A DNA stretch of 64,000 bases from Escherichia sp. MOD1-EC7003 (lineage in GTDB: Bacteria > Pseudomonadota > Gammaproteobacteria > Enterobacterales > Enterobacteriaceae), in NCBI RefSeq assembly GCF_002965065.1, contig NZ_PTRE01000092.1, positions 1 to 64,000 of the forward strand. The letters run 5' to 3'. The translations under genes were made by a program, and so were the position numbers. Of the stretch, positions 19,058 to 29,916 are shown piece after piece (position 1 is the first letter of the stretch; each line of letters begins with the position of its first letter). The notes beneath the pieces were generated by a model. That model ran no database searches, was not told the DNA's origin, and worked only from the letters and a program-made list of their open reading frames with translations.

Positions 19058-21856
19058 TCAGCTGTAGAGCAGTTCGTAGATATAAAAATATTCTGCGTCC
19101 GATAAACGGATAGCGTAAGCCTCTTCAATCGGCAAAAAGGAGGATTTGATGACGCTAAAGGCACGAGCGTCCAGATCAAGCCGTTTTTCCAGCGCCATCT
19201 GTAACGGTTTGCGGTTAATCACGATACGCTCGACCATGCAGCAGCAGTGGATCAGAAAACGTAGTGTCACCTGGCGGCTCGGTTTCAGGGAGAGTGTGTT
19301 GGTTAAGTGGTTCAGAACGTCCTCGATCTCTTTCAGAATTCGCTGCGGGTTGAGCACCGAAATATGGTTGATGATGCTCTCCATGGTCAGCGCGCTGATA
19401 AAGCGCATGGCGCTGCGCTCCATCTCCAGTCGGCGCTCGCTGCTTGAGAGATCCGGCGTCAGCAGGCTGAGTACCAGCTCCGGCCCTTGCTCGGAAAACA
19501 GTTCCTCCAGCGAGATAAACGGAATATCCGGCAGTCCCGGCTGAAAAGTGCCGACGATCCCTGCCAGCCGTTCACTGGCGTTAAGCGCCTGCTGAATGCG
19601 CTCCAGGCTGCGCACCTCATTATAGTCGAGAATCACCATGCGCGTATCCTCCGACATCAGCTCGCCAAAGCTCTCCTCCAGCACCTTTTTGATCTTTTCC
19701 GCCGTCCCCATTCCGGTAATACATGAGATAACCAGCACTTTGCCACCGCTCTCTTGCTGCGGCGTACAGAGCCGACAAGGGATATTTTTACTCTGCATGA
19801 GCACCGCCAATTGCGATAGATCGCCAGTTTCGTAGCTTAAATCCAGCCCCACCTCCAGCAGGCTGGTCAGAGTGATATTTGGCAACAACAGAACGTCAAT
19901 CTGGAACAGCTTGCTGATAGTGCTGCCAAAATGGACCAGCGATCCGATATCCACCATCAGTATCAGCCGATGCCAGCACCGGTCCTGAATCATCCGAGTC
20001 ATAGTTTCCAGGGTGTCATGCACCGACTGCTCAAATGGCATATCAATTGCGTAGAACAGCTCGCGCTCCAGCACCCGGTTCACATATTGCGCCTGGCTCG
20101 TTGCGGTGGTCGCACCGTGAGCGATTAGAATCACGCCGCAGTCAGGGCTGGTGTCGATGCGCTGGCGATAGTGGCGACACTCTTTCAGGAACAGGCACAG
20201 CCAGACCACCTCCGTCGCCGGGCACTGAATATGCAACAGCTCATTGATTTTGCGGCACAGAACCGTGGCATTGTCATACTCATCTTTACAGCGATCCAGA
20301 ATCAGGCTGGATGAATAGAGTTGAGGTATAAGCCCTCGCCGCACATAGCCAATCAGCGCAAGGAAGTGTTTACGTAACGGGTTCGCTAGGTTTTCTGGCA
20401 ACGTAAATCCTAATACCTGCTCCACGTAACCGATCAGCAGCGTCACCCGCTCCTCAATTTGATCGCCATAGCGCGGTGGATGTGCCGTACTATGGCGGCT
20501 ATAGAGACCGTATTCAAAAATCGAACTGAGTTTGTTTTTCAGGATAGCCAGCGTTTCTGCGGGCGGCACGTTACTGTTGCGCAGATTGACATATTCACGA
20601 GTCAGGAAACTGTAAAACAGGTCGCTCTCTTCTATTTCCGCACTGGTCGCCAACGAATTTTTTAACGCGGGCAACGTACGCGCATCCACGTTCAGACGAT
20701 CTTTACCGCCAAACAACGCATCGACCAGCAGACGCTGCTCTGGCGTAGTATTAAACGACATCTCTGCCAGTCGTTTATCTAACTCTAGCGTATCGTTACG
20801 CTCAGTCATTCCCGACGCCCACGCCTGCGCGCACAAGAACTGAATATCGCTTTTAAGCTGGCCGATATTGCCTTCCAGGGGTTTACTTAACAACCAATGC
20901 AAGAGCGTTTTATCAAGGCTTATGGTACGTTCAATTTTACGACTTTCACGCTGGAAGAAGCCGATAATCAATTCGAGCTGCTCCTCGACCGAACGCTGGC
21001 GAATACCCGGTAAGTCAATACATACCTGGATACGCCGCTGGAAGGTACGCAATAGTGCCGAGTTGACCGACTCTGTGGTGGCGCAAATAAGGCGCACCGA
21101 AATTGAATATGTTGTCCCACTTGAACCAAGTGGGCGGTATTCACCTTTATCGAGAATAGAAAAGAGCTTCTCTTGTCCTTCGTACGGGAGGCGATGCACT
21201 TCATCCAGAAGTAAATAACCTCCGTCAGCTTGCTCCACCAATCCCGTTTTATTCTCACTTGCCCCGGTAAATGCCCCCTTATGGTGACCAAACAGATGTG
21301 AGGAAAGCAACTCCGGATTATGAGCATATTCGGCACAGTTAAAGTAAACCAACGGAGGTGGCGAACCTATGGTGTGCTTGCAAGCGAAGCAATGCATTAA
21401 CTCAGCAAAGAATGTTTTGCCAACACCAGATGCCCCGGTTAACAGCACATGCAGTCCGTGGGGATAGAGCACCGCTGCGCGGCCTTTTTCTACCGCATCA
21501 CGGAGACTACGGTCGTATCCGATAAGTCCGGAAAACGGATCATCATCTGTATATTTTTCTTTCTTTGGCAATAAACTAGCCACTGAATGAACTATGCATT
21601 CGCAATCATCCAGTTTTCGATTAATGAGCAATTCTAGTGCGTGACGATGTAGAAAAAAAACAGGACGTCCCTGACTTTTTACCACCAAGCCTTCATTCCA
21701 TAATTGATTAAGATCTTTACTAACCGAGTTGCGTGCCAGCCCAAGGTTAAAACCAATCGCCTCAGCAGTAAATGCTTTCTCCTTCGCTAAATCAGACAGT
21801 TCCAGCCCATACGTCAGTCGCTCCAGCTCCTTGCAAATAACATCAATCCGTCTCAT
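19058..21856 (-). CDS. dgaR: sigma-54-dependent activator DgaR (LevR type)
   Basis: Activator of the dga operon, 932 residues from the ATG at 21856 (MRRIDVICKELERL); a GTG 42 bases upstream is possible but has no better ribosome site. Order: N-terminal winged-helix region; AAA+ domain with Walker A GASGVGKT at about 141-148, the sigma-54 contact GAFTGA at about 194-199 and Walker B LLLDEVH; then a PRD, an EIIA-Man-like domain (GVILIAHGATTATS), an EIIB-Gat-like domain (VISCITGMGT) and a second PRD. PTS phosphorylation of PRD and EII histidines probably sets its activity according to substrate flow. Confidence 0.92.
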   Translation of the reverse strand: MRRIDVICKELERLTYGLELSDLAKEKAFTAEAIGFNLGLARNSVSKDLNQLWNEGLVVKSQGRPVFFLHRHALELLINRKLDDCECIVHSVASLLPKKEKYTDDDPFSGLIGYDRSLRDAVEKGRAAVLYPHGLHVLLTGASGVGKTFFAELMHCFACKHTIGSPPPLVYFNCAEYAHNPELLSSHLFGHHKGAFTGASENKTGLVEQADGGYLLLDEVHRLPYEGQEKLFSILDKGEYRPLGSSGTTYSISVRLICATTESVNSALLRTFQRRIQVCIDLPGIRQRSVEEQLELIIGFFQRESRKIERTISLDKTLLHWLLSKPLEGNIGQLKSDIQFLCAQAWASGMTERNDTLELDKRLAEMSFNTTPEQRLLVDALFGGKDRLNVDARTLPALKNSLATSAEIEESDLFYSFLTREYVNLRNSNVPPAETLAILKNKLSSIFEYGLYSRHSTAHPPRYGDQIEERVTLLIGYVEQVLGFTLPENLANPLRKHFLALIGYVRRGLIPQLYSSSLILDRCKDEYDNATVLCRKINELLHIQCPATEVVWLCLFLKECRHYRQRIDTSPDCGVILIAHGATTATSQAQYVNRVLERELFYAIDMPFEQSVHDTLETMTRMIQDRCWHRLILMVDIGSLVHFGSTISKLFQIDVLLLPNITLTSLLEVGLDLSYETGDLSQLAVLMQSKNIPCRLCTPQQESGGKVLVISCITGMGTAEKIKKVLEESFGELMSEDTRMVILDYNEVRSLERIQQALNASERLAGIVGTFQPGLPDIPFISLEELFSEQGPELVLSLLTPDLSSSERRLEMERSAMRFISALTMESIINHISVLNPQRILKEIEDVLNHLTNTLSLKPSRQVTLRFLIHCCCMVERIVINRKPLQMALEKRLDLDARAFSVIKSSFLPIEEAYAIRLSDAEYFYIYELLYS

Positions 21857-22078
21857 TTCTTTACCGCTTAAAAAACAATAGTTGTTCAGAACATACACTA
21901 TTTGTAAACGTAAGAATGAGAACTACCGGGAAGAATTAATGTTCCTTGTGGCAATCTGGTTTCTGAATATTCGTGTTTTAAATATTACTTATGTTCTGAA
22001 ACAACCAGGCAGGTGAACAGAGCTAAGAAAAAGTAGCGTAGAAATATAAAAACATATATCGCACTGATGAATGTTTCC

Positions 22079-22112
22079 CGGCATGACTATGCACACCGGG
22101 AAATATTTAGCG
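22079..22112 (-). terminator. hairpin downstream of speB
   Basis: Minus-strand inverted repeat TTTCCCGG / CCGGGAAA around a 14-base centre, directly after the speB stop. There is only a weak T tract, so it may end or stabilise the transcript. Confidence 0.5.
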
Positions 22113-22114
22113 AA

Positions 22115-23035
22115 TTACTCGCCCTTTTTCGCCGCCTGAATATAGAGCATCTCCAGCGCCAGCGTCGCTGCTGCCAGAGCGGTGATTTCCGACTGATCGT
22201 ATGCCGGAGCCACTTCCACTACATCCATCCCAACAATATTGAGATCTTTCAGGCCGCGTACCAGTTTAATAGCGCGATCGGAGGTCAGGCCGCCAATTAC
22301 CGGCGTACCGGTGCCCGGCGCAAAAGCAGGATCCAGACAGTCGATATCAAAGGTCAGGTAAACTGGCATATCACCCACAATCTGTTTCACCTGGGCGATA
22401 ACGTCATCCACGCTGCGATCGTTCACCTGGCAGGCGTCCAGCACGGTAAAGCCGTTGTCTTTATCAAACTCGGTACGAATACCAATCTGCACGGAATGAT
22501 TCGGGTCGATCAGACCTTCTTTCGGCGCGGTATAGAACATGGTTCCGTGGTCAAATTCACAACCATTCGCGTAGGTATCGGTGTGGGCATCAAAGTGTAC
22601 CAGCGCCATTTTGCCGAAATGCTTCGCATGAGCACGCAGCAGCGGCAGCGTAACAAAGTGATCACCGCCGAAGGAGAGCATACGCTTACCGGCAGCCAGC
22701 AGCTTCTCGGCGTGCGCCTGCAGCTTCTCACTCATCTCACGAGCATCGCCGAAGGCATACACCAGATCGCCGCAGTCCACCACGTTCAGACGCTCGCGCA
22801 TATCGAAATTCCACGGGAAGCGATTGTGTTCCCAGGCCAGATTCGTCGAAACCTGACGGATCGCTGCCGGACCGTGACGCCCACCCGCACGACCAGAAGT
22901 GGCCATATCGAACGGCACGCCGGTAATCACCCAGTCGGCATCGCTGTCGTACGGCTGGAAGTTCATCGGCAGGCGTAAAAAACCAAAGGCGTTGGAAACC
23001 AGTGAGTTATCGTATTGATGACCTAAGGTGCTCAT
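22115..23035 (-). CDS. speB: agmatinase
   Basis: Manganese ureohydrolase that converts agmatine to putrescine and urea, second step of the arginine decarboxylase route. The 306-residue length is usual. Metal ligands appear in GGDHF, the VHFDAHTD segment and TFDIDCLDP. In K-12 it is adjacent to speA; here a lipoprotein gene and a strong terminator separate the two, so speB is likely expressed from its own promoter. Confidence 0.97.
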   Translation of the reverse strand: MSTLGHQYDNSLVSNAFGFLRLPMNFQPYDSDADWVITGVPFDMATSGRAGGRHGPAAIRQVSTNLAWEHNRFPWNFDMRERLNVVDCGDLVYAFGDAREMSEKLQAHAEKLLAAGKRMLSFGGDHFVTLPLLRAHAKHFGKMALVHFDAHTDTYANGCEFDHGTMFYTAPKEGLIDPNHSVQIGIRTEFDKDNGFTVLDACQVNDRSVDDVIAQVKQIVGDMPVYLTFDIDCLDPAFAPGTGTPVIGGLTSDRAIKLVRGLKDLNIVGMDVVEVAPAYDQSEITALAAATLALEMLYIQAAKKGE

Positions 23036-23063
23036 GGATGGACTCCTATTACAAAGTCGATAT

Positions 23064-23107
23064 AAAAAAACCCTTCCGCGTCGTTAGGCCCGACGAGGAA
23101 GGGTTGG
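23064..23107 (-). terminator. strong terminator between the lipoprotein gene and speB
   Basis: On the minus strand the stem AACCCTTCCTCGTCGGGC pairs with its complement across a short loop and is followed by seven T. It ends the lipoprotein transcript just before speB. Confidence 0.85.
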
Positions 23108-23170
23108 ATTTGCGAAACACAAGTTTGTGCTAATTATCGCCTTAAATGAGCGAGGCATCAAGCGAGGTTG

Positions 23171-23902
23171 CTATTTCCGACACGGTGGCGGCGCATAGCC
23201 ATTGTTATCTGCCGGGAAGGCTTGCCCAGAGCACGGCGGCAGCGCGTTTTGCACCGGGCCTTGCAATTCGAAAGCGGCAAAGCCGATTACGCCAGTATTA
23301 CGCACATTACCTTGCGCCGAATTGGCTGCGTAGGAATCGGCAACGTTGGCGAACTGAAAAGCCGCTTCGGTATGTTTATCTTTGCGGAATCCTTTAATCG
23401 CTAACGAATCTCCGGCATTTACAATATAGCCGTTGTTATTCAGCGAACCTTGCTTGCCGTTCAGCACATCCAGACCATCAACCGTAGCAACGATCTCGTA
23501 GTTGGTGTTACGACTGTAATTACGAACATATAATTGATAATTCATTCCTACTCTGGCATGGACAATATAGCGTGGTTCATTATTTGATGAATCATAAATT
23601 CGAGTGATAGGAAGCGAATTGAAATTAGCATCACGAATAGCATATTCCAGTTCGTTAATACGAATGCTATAAACGCGGTCGTAGCCGGAAGGAATATTAG
23701 TCGAATAACTAATAACGATCATCTCTGCGGGGTCGCGCCAGGCACGTTCAGCAGAAACACCTTGTACCGACGAGTGGACATCTCCCCCCCATGCGGTGCC
23801 AACATTACCCGATGAACGACTATTATACTGCGCGTTACTGGCGCAACCGGCCAGCAGCACGACTAATGCCACCAACGCGCTACGTACTTTCCATTTTTTC
23901 AT
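23171..23902 (-). CDS. lipoprotein of unknown function
   Basis: A 243-residue secreted lipoprotein with a signal peptide and lipobox LLAGC (acylated Cys at 20). The mature part is polar and rich in Asn, Ser and Tyr, with RVGMNYQLYVRNYSRNTNYE and VNAGDSLAIKGFRK segments that suggest a beta-sandwich; it ends in a Pro/Cys-rich tail PPPCRK. Two cysteines near the C-terminus could form a disulphide. I do not recognise the family and do not find it in the K-12 order between speA and speB. It has terminators on both sides, so it is a single-gene unit. Confidence 0.75.
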   Translation of the reverse strand: MKKWKVRSALVALVVLLAGCASNAQYNSRSSGNVGTAWGGDVHSSVQGVSAERAWRDPAEMIVISYSTNIPSGYDRVYSIRINELEYAIRDANFNSLPITRIYDSSNNEPRYIVHARVGMNYQLYVRNYSRNTNYEIVATVDGLDVLNGKQGSLNNNGYIVNAGDSLAIKGFRKDKHTEAAFQFANVADSYAANSAQGNVRNTGVIGFAAFELQGPVQNALPPCSGQAFPADNNGYAPPPCRK

Positions 23903-23982
23903 AACCGTTCCCTCTGCATTTAATTAATGCAACGATTGTAGGGAAACAATATTAAAAGGAAAGCTGCCGGATTACTTTTAAG

Positions 23983-24032
23983 AATATATAAAAAGAAAAC
24001 GGACCGATTTAAAAAAACAAATCGGCCCGCCA
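23983..24032 (-). terminator. speA terminator
   Basis: Minus-strand stem GGGCCGATTT / AAATCGGTCC, loop of about eight T, followed by a T-rich tract. It lies just after the speA stop. Confidence 0.8.
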
Positions 24033-24047
24033 GTGGAATAATCTTAA

Positions 24048-26024
24048 TTATTCATCTTCAAGATAGGTATAACCGTACAAACCTGCCTCGAACTCTTCAA
24101 GGAACTGTTGTTGCAGTTCAGCATCAAGATCGGTTTTCTTCACCTGATCACGGAACTGGGTTAACAGCGTTTTCGGATCAAGCTGTACATATTGCAGCAT
24201 GTCTGCCACGGTATCGCCTTCGTCAGACAGTTCGACCTCTACGCTACCGTCAGGGAAGACGAACACATCAACCGCTTCGGTATCACCGAACAGGTTGTGC
24301 ATGTTGCCGAGGATCTCCTGATATGCGCCGACCATAAAGAAACCGAGCATCGGTGGATTCTCTGGATCGTACTCCGGCATAGGCATTGTTGTGGCAATAC
24401 CATCACCATCGATATAGTGGTCGATAGCACCATCAGAGTCACAGGTAATATCCAGCAGCACGGCGCGGCGCTCCGGAACTTGATTCAGCCCTTCCAGCGG
24501 CAGAACCGGGAACAATTGGTCGATCCCCCACGCGTCCGGCATCGACTGGAACAGCGAAAAGTTGACGTACATTTTGTCCGCCATACGTTCCTGCAATTCG
24601 TCAATAATCGGGCGATGGGCGCGGTTTTGCGGATCCAGCTGCTTTTGCACCTCATGGCACATGCTCAGATAAAGCTGCTCAGCCCATGCCCGCTCTTGCA
24701 GGCTAAAGGTGCCAGAAGAGTAGCCGATATGAATATCATGCAGATCCATCTGGCTGTCGTGCAACCATTCACGCAGAGAACGGCGAATTCCCGGTTCGTG
24801 CATTTCCTGCCAGGTTTCCCACATGCTTTGCAATGCGCGCGGCGCGTCTTCTGCAGGCGCGGTCGGCACCGTGTATTCGTTACGTTCCACGCCGATGATA
24901 TTAGACACCAGCACGGTGTGATGCGCAGTCACTGCACGACCCGACTCGGTGATTACCGTCGGATGCGGCAGACCATTTTCTTCACAGGCATCGCCAATCG
25001 CCCAGATGATGTTGTTGGCGTATTCATTGAGGCCATAGTTTACGGAGCAGTCAGACTGCGAACGGGTGCCTTCATAGTCAACCCCCAGACCGCCGCCAAC
25101 GTCGAAGCACTGAATATTGACGCCCAGCTTGTGCAGTTCCACATAGAAACGCGCAGATTCACGAACGCCTGTCGCGATATCGCGAATATTCGCCATCTGC
25201 GAACCAAGGTGGAAGTGTAACAGTTGCAGGCTATCGAGACGCCCTGCTTCACGCAGCGTTTCAACCAGTTGCAGTACCTGCGTCGCCGCCAGACCGAATT
25301 TCGACTTCTCGCCGCCGGAAGACTGCCATTTGCCAGAACCTTGCGAGGCCAGACGGGCACGCACGCCCAGACGAGGAACGACATTCAGACGTTCTGCTTC
25401 ATCCAGCACAATGGCGATTTCCGACATCTTCTCAATGACCAGATAGACCTTATGGCCCATCTTCTCGCCAATTAACGCCAGACGGATATATTCGCGGTCT
25501 TTATAACCGTTGCAGACGATGACGCTACGGGTCATACCTGCATGCGCCAGCACCGCCATCAACTCAGCTTTGGAACCGGCTTCCAGGCCCAGCGGTTCGC
25601 CCGAATGAATCAGGGACTCAATCACGCGGCGGTGCTGGTTAACTTTGATCGGGTAAACGAGGAAGTAATCGCCGTTATAGCCGTAGGATTCCCGCGCGCG
25701 TTTGAACGCAGCGTTAATAGAACGCAAGCGGTGCTGCAAGATCTGCGGGAAGCAGAACAGTGCAGGCAGACGCTGGCCCTGCGCTTCGCGAGTCTTCACC
25801 AACTGCGCGAGATCGACCCGAGCTTCCGGGACGTCCGGGTCCGGGCACACGCTGATGTGACCCAGCTCGTTAACGTCATAGTAGTTATTGCCCCACCAGG
25901 CAATATTGTAAGTACGCAGCATCTTGCTGGCTTCCTGGGAGCTCATTGCAACCTCCTGCATGGAGCGTAGTACACCGTGTTCGCCCGCTGACGAAGGCAA
26001 ACCCATAGACATGTCGTCAGACAT
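24048..26024 (-). CDS. speA: biosynthetic arginine decarboxylase
   Basis: PLP enzyme converting arginine to agmatine for putrescine synthesis. The protein is 658 residues from [14 protein letters not shown], the family length. The PLP lysine lies in YPIKVNQ near residue 127, and the [12 protein letters not shown] glycine loop binds the PLP phosphate. The four-codon longer frame to 26036 is rejected: the ATG at 26024 is nine bases after the yqgB stop. The N-terminus is unusual for the family in carrying a short processed extension. Confidence 0.97.
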   Translation of the reverse strand: MSDDMSMGLPSSAGEHGVLRSMQEVAMSSQEASKMLRTYNIAWWGNNYYDVNELGHISVCPDPDVPEARVDLAQLVKTREAQGQRLPALFCFPQILQHRLRSINAAFKRARESYGYNGDYFLVYPIKVNQHRRVIESLIHSGEPLGLEAGSKAELMAVLAHAGMTRSVIVCNGYKDREYIRLALIGEKMGHKVYLVIEKMSEIAIVLDEAERLNVVPRLGVRARLASQGSGKWQSSGGEKSKFGLAATQVLQLVETLREAGRLDSLQLLHFHLGSQMANIRDIATGVRESARFYVELHKLGVNIQCFDVGGGLGVDYEGTRSQSDCSVNYGLNEYANNIIWAIGDACEENGLPHPTVITESGRAVTAHHTVLVSNIIGVERNEYTVPTAPAEDAPRALQSMWETWQEMHEPGIRRSLREWLHDSQMDLHDIHIGYSSGTFSLQERAWAEQLYLSMCHEVQKQLDPQNRAHRPIIDELQERMADKMYVNFSLFQSMPDAWGIDQLFPVLPLEGLNQVPERRAVLLDITCDSDGAIDHYIDGDGIATTMPMPEYDPENPPMLGFFMVGAYQEILGNMHNLFGDTEAVDVFVFPDGSVEVELSDEGDTVADMLQYVQLDPKTLLTQFRDQVKKTDLDAELQQQFLEEFEAGLYGYTYLEDE

Positions 26025-26032
26025 AGCGAACC

Positions 26033-26164
26033 TCAAATTATTTTATTAAGTGTAAAACAGTTAACGACTATCGCAGCCTGGAACTGCGATAACAACCCAT
26101 AAACACATAGATTTTCCAGCAGTGAATGCTGACGCTCCAACTGCGCAACCGGTTTCTTTTTCAT
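26033..26164 (-). CDS. yqgB: small protein YqgB
   Basis: A 43-codon ORF reading [18 protein letters not shown] and ending FTLNKII, immediately upstream of speA with only nine bases between its stop and the speA ATG. It matches YqgB of K-12, a small acid-stress-related protein. Its placement suggests co-transcription, and perhaps translational coupling, with speA. Confidence 0.85.
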   Translation of the reverse strand: MKKKPVAQLERQHSLLENLCVYGLLSQFQAAIVVNCFTLNKII

Positions 26165-26299
26165 AACATTATTAAGCACATAACCGAACGTAAGTGTGAC
26201 AGTTCGGCGAAACCACGAGAAAACTCTTGTTTTTACAAGAGCGCCCTTGTTCAGTCCTCAGTAACTGTAACCAGCTCTTGAATCCTGAGAAGCGCCGAG

Positions 26300-26515
26300 A
26301 TGGGTATAACATCGGCAGGTATGCAAAGCAGAGATGCAGAATGCGGGGAACGAATCTTCACCAGAACGGTGAGACAGATTAAGCAGCAGACAACGGTTCA
26401 TTATTTCGTATCACCTCCACGGCCGCCTGTTAAGACGAACCCTCAAGCCAAAACTCTGATTTCAACCCGGCTGGAAGTGGCAACACGAAAGAAACGTCGT
26501 GTGCTTTTTATTTAA
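26300..26515 (+). CDS. yqgC: small ORF YqgC (doubtful)
   Basis: A 71-codon ORF corresponding in place and length to yqgC of K-12. It has no recognisable domain, is rich in Arg/Thr, and lies in the gap between yqgB and metK. It may be untranslated leader or intergenic sequence. Confidence 0.4.
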   Translation: MGITSAGMQSRDAECGERIFTRTVRQIKQQTTVHYFVSPPRPPVKTNPQAKTLISTRLEVATRKKRRVLFI

Positions 26516-26661
26516 GCCGCGCGCCGCGTTTTATACCCCACAATGGCAGAAAATTGCAAAAGATAAATACGCAGAATGCCAGCATTGTCAGGAAAAATTT
26601 CCAGCCACGTTTTTAACAGAATGAGACATTACTCAAAAAAAAGTGGAAATTGGGTGATGAA

Positions 26662-26697
26662 TTGACCTAAAATAGCCGTCCAGATGTTAATCCATCC
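26662..26697 (+). promoter_or_regulatory. metK promoter with possible MetJ boxes
   Basis: TTGACC at 26662 and TGTTAA at 26685 are 17 bases apart, a sigma-70 layout. The sequence AGATGTTA followed by ATCCATCC overlaps the -10 region and resembles tandem degenerate AGACGTCT met boxes. MetJ repression of metK is known; the exact boxes are inferred. Confidence 0.5.
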
Positions 26698-26818
26698 ATA
26701 CTGATTAACACTCAGACTGCCAGTGTTTTTAACCTGCAGAGTCGTGGTAGGATCCGCTACCACAGAAAATCCACACAACAGTTTGAGCTAACCAAATTCT
26801 CTTTAGGTGATATTAAAT

Positions 26819-27973
26819 ATGGCAAAACACCTTTTTACGTCCGAGTCCGTCTCTGAAGGGCATCCTGACAAAATTGCTGACCAAATCTCTGATGCCGTTT
26901 TAGACGCGATCCTCGAACAGGATCCGAAAGCACGCGTTGCTTGCGAAACCTACGTAAAAACCGGCATGGTTTTAGTTGGCGGTGAAATCACCACCAGCGC
27001 CTGGGTAGACATCGAAGAGATCACCCGTAACACCGTTCGCGAAATTGGCTATGTGCATTCCGACATGGGCTTTGACGCTAACTCCTGTGCGGTTCTGAGC
27101 GCTATCGGCAAACAGTCTCCTGACATCAACCAGGGCGTTGACCGTGCCGATCCGCTGGAACAGGGCGCTGGCGACCAGGGTCTGATGTTTGGCTACGCAA
27201 CGAATGAAACCGACGTGCTGATGCCAGCACCTATCACCTATGCACACCGTCTGGTACAGCGTCAGGCTGAAGTGCGTAAAAACGGCACTCTGCCGTGGCT
27301 GCGCCCGGACGCGAAAAGCCAGGTAACTTTCCAGTATGACGACGGCAAAATCGTTGGCATCGATGCTGTCGTACTTTCCACTCAGCACTCTGAAGAGATC
27401 GACCAGAAATCGCTGCAAGAAGCAGTGATGGAAGAGATCATCAAGCCGATTCTGCCCGCTGAATGGCTGACTTCTGCAACCAAATTCTTCATCAACCCGA
27501 CCGGTCGTTTTGTTATCGGTGGCCCGATGGGTGACTGCGGTCTGACTGGTCGTAAAATTATCGTTGATACCTACGGCGGCATGGCACGTCACGGTGGCGG
27601 TGCGTTCTCCGGTAAAGATCCATCAAAAGTGGACCGTTCCGCAGCGTACGCAGCACGTTATGTAGCGAAAAACATCGTTGCTGCTGGTCTGGCCGATCGT
27701 TGTGAAATTCAGGTGTCCTACGCAATCGGCGTGGCTGAACCGACCTCCATCATGGTGGAAACTTTCGGTACCGAGAAAGTGCCTTCTGAACAGCTGACTC
27801 TGCTGGTACGTGAGTTCTTCGACCTGCGCCCATACGGTCTGATTCAGATGCTGGATCTGCTGCACCCGATCTACAAAGAAACCGCAGCATACGGTCACTT
27901 TGGTCGCGAACATTTCCCGTGGGAAAAAACCGACAAAGCGCAGCTGCTGCGCGATGCTGCCGGTCTGAAGTAA
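26819..27973 (+). CDS. metK: S-adenosylmethionine synthetase
   Basis: Makes S-adenosylmethionine from methionine and ATP. 384 residues from [18 protein letters not shown]; the frame has four extra upstream codons that are not needed. The [12 protein letters not shown] and [16 protein letters not shown] motifs are hallmarks of the family, binding phosphate and potassium. SAM feeds polyamine synthesis alongside the neighbouring speA and speB. Confidence 0.98.
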
Positions 27974-27992
27974 TCTTTCTTCACCAGCTTTC

Positions 27993-28019
27993 AAAGGCCA
28001 GCCTCACTCTGGCCTTTTT
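27993..28019 (+). terminator. metK terminator
   Basis: Stem AAAGGCCAG / CTGGCCTTT with a short CCTCACT loop and a following run of five T, about 20 bases past the metK stop. Confidence 0.9.
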
Positions 28020-28031
28020 CTTATCTAAAAA

Positions 28032-28112
28032 ATGCCCGATGCGCTACGCTTATCAGGCCTACAACCATCGCGACATAGAGGTGGATAAAGCGTTCACGCC
28101 GCATCCGGCAAA
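28032..28112. repeat. REP pair between metK and galP
   Basis: GATGCGCTACGCTTATCAGGC and, in opposite orientation, AAGCGTTCACGCCGCATCCGGC (each quoted partly). A standard two-REP BIME. Confidence 0.8.
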
Positions 28113-28347
28113 AGCCGCTACCACGATAGCAACATTCCGTTGCTGAACACGTTTACCCGCAAATCATCACCACTATTGAAACCGTTTACACCAACCACAT
28201 CAGCCAAATATTTGTACTATTTTCATATTATTATTCAGTTATTACATTTTTTTCAGTAAAGTCTTAATTGCAGATAGCTGAGTTTAATTTATGGTGGTAT
28301 AACTCAATTATTTTCATATACTTAAATCATATCTAAGATAAATGCTT

Positions 28348-28363
28348 GTGTAAACGATTACAC
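28348..28363. promoter_or_regulatory. GalR/GalS operator upstream of galP
   Basis: GTGTAAACGATTACAC matches the Gal operator consensus GTGTAAnCGnTTnCAC at every fixed position. It lies about 85 bases upstream of galP. Confidence 0.9.
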
Positions 28364-28366
28364 TGA

Positions 28367-28382
28367 TGTGATTTGCTTCACA
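28367..28382. promoter_or_regulatory. CRP site upstream of galP
   Basis: TGTGA, TTTGCT, TCACA: a perfect CRP consensus, three bases from the Gal operator, as expected for a galactose-induced, glucose-repressed promoter. Confidence 0.9.
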
Positions 28383-28445
28383 TCTTTTTACGTCGTACTC
28401 ACCTATCTTAATTCACAATAAAAAATAACCATTTTGGAGGGCATC

Positions 28446-29840
28446 ATGCCTGACGCTAAAAAACAGGGGCGGTCAAACAAGGCAATGACGTTTTTCGTCT
28501 GCTTCCTTGCCGCTCTGGCGGGATTACTCTTTGGCCTGGATATCGGTGTAATTGCTGGCGCACTGCCGTTTATTGCAGATGAATTCCAGATTACTTCGCA
28601 CACGCAAGAATGGGTCGTAAGCTCCATGATGTTCGGTGCGGCAGTCGGTGCGGTGGGCAGCGGCTGGCTCTCCTTTAAACTCGGGCGCAAAAAGAGCCTG
28701 ATGATCGGCGCAATTCTGTTTGTTGCCGGTTCCCTGTTCTCTGCGGCTGCACCAAACGTTGAAGTACTGATTCTTTCCCGCGTTCTGCTGGGGCTGGCAG
28801 TGGGTGTGGCCTCTTATACCGCACCGCTGTACCTCTCTGAAATTGCTCCGGAAAAAATTCGCGGCAGTATGATCTCGATGTATCAGTTGATGATTACTAT
28901 CGGGATCCTCGGTGCTTATCTTTCTGATACCGCCTTCAGCTACACTGGTGCATGGCGCTGGATGCTGGGTGTGATTATCATCCCGGCAATTTTGCTGCTG
29001 ATTGGTGTCTTCTTCCTGCCAGACAGCCCACGTTGGTTTGCCGCCAAACGCCGTTTTGTTGATGCCGAACGCGTGCTGCTGCGCCTGCGCGACTCCAGTG
29101 CGGAAGCGAAACGCGAACTGGATGAAATCCGTGAAAGTTTGCAGGTTAAACAGAGTGGCTGGGGGCTGTTTAAAGAGAACAGCAACTTCCGCCGCGCGGT
29201 GTTCCTTGGCGTACTGTTGCAGGTAATGCAGCAATTCACCGGGATGAACGTCATCATGTATTACGCGCCGAAAATCTTCGAACTGGCGGGTTATACCAAC
29301 ACCACCGAGCAAATGTGGGGGACAGTGATTGTCGGCCTGACCAACGTACTCGCCACCTTTATCGCAATCGGCCTTGTTGACCGCTGGGGACGTAAACCAA
29401 CGCTAACGCTGGGCTTCCTGGTGATGGCCGCAGGCATGGGCGTACTCGGTACAATGATGCATATCGGTATCCACTCTCCGTCGGCGCAGTATTTCGCCAT
29501 CACCATGCTGCTGATGTTTATTGTCGGTTTTGCCATGAGTGCCGGTCCGCTGATTTGGGTACTGTGCTCCGAAATTCAGCCGCTGAAAGGCCGCGATTTT
29601 GGCATCACCTGCTCCACCGCCACCAACTGGATTGCCAACATGATCGTTGGCGCAACGTTCCTGACCATGCTCAACACATTGGGTAACGCTAACACCTTCT
29701 GGGTGTATGCGGCGCTGAACGTGCTGTTTATCCTGCTGACATTGTGGCTGGTGCCAGAAACCAAACACGTTTCGCTGGAACATATTGAACGTAATCTGAT
29801 GAAAGGTCGTAAACTGCGCGAAATCGGCGCTCACGATTAA
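28446..29840 (+). CDS. galP: galactose:proton symporter
   Basis: Inner-membrane major facilitator of the sugar-porter family, 464 residues with twelve predicted membrane spans. Sugar-porter signatures are present: PDSPRW after span 6, the [17 protein letters not shown] segment in span 7, and PETKH near the C-terminus. The ATG at 28446 is preceded by TTTGGAGGGC; a TTG twelve bases earlier is not needed. Regulation by GalR/GalS and CRP is visible upstream. Confidence 0.98.
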   Translation: MPDAKKQGRSNKAMTFFVCFLAALAGLLFGLDIGVIAGALPFIADEFQITSHTQEWVVSSMMFGAAVGAVGSGWLSFKLGRKKSLMIGAILFVAGSLFSAAAPNVEVLILSRVLLGLAVGVASYTAPLYLSEIAPEKIRGSMISMYQLMITIGILGAYLSDTAFSYTGAWRWMLGVIIIPAILLLIGVFFLPDSPRWFAAKRRFVDAERVLLRLRDSSAEAKRELDEIRESLQVKQSGWGLFKENSNFRRAVFLGVLLQVMQQFTGMNVIMYYAPKIFELAGYTNTTEQMWGTVIVGLTNVLATFIAIGLVDRWGRKPTLTLGFLVMAAGMGVLGTMMHIGIHSPSAQYFAITMLLMFIVGFAMSAGPLIWVLCSEIQPLKGRDFGITCSTATNWIANMIVGATFLTMLNTLGNANTFWVYAALNVLFILLTLWLVPETKHVSLEHIERNLMKGRKLREIGAHD

Positions 29841-29848
29841 TCAACTCA

Positions 29849-29874
29849 GGCTTCCTCCCGCCGTGGAGGAAGCC
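29849..29874 (+). terminator. hairpin after galP
   Basis: GGCTTCCTCC / GGAGGAAGCC with a six-base loop follows the galP stop by eight bases. It lacks a clear T tract. Confidence 0.6.
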
Positions 29875-29916
29875 ACCTCTTGCAGTCATCTTTTCTTCGC
29901 TCTATCCTCTGGCGCT

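Noticed and set aside
26972..27592. 206-codon minus-strand ORF within metK
   Set aside because: Antisense shadow of metK with no recognisable protein features.
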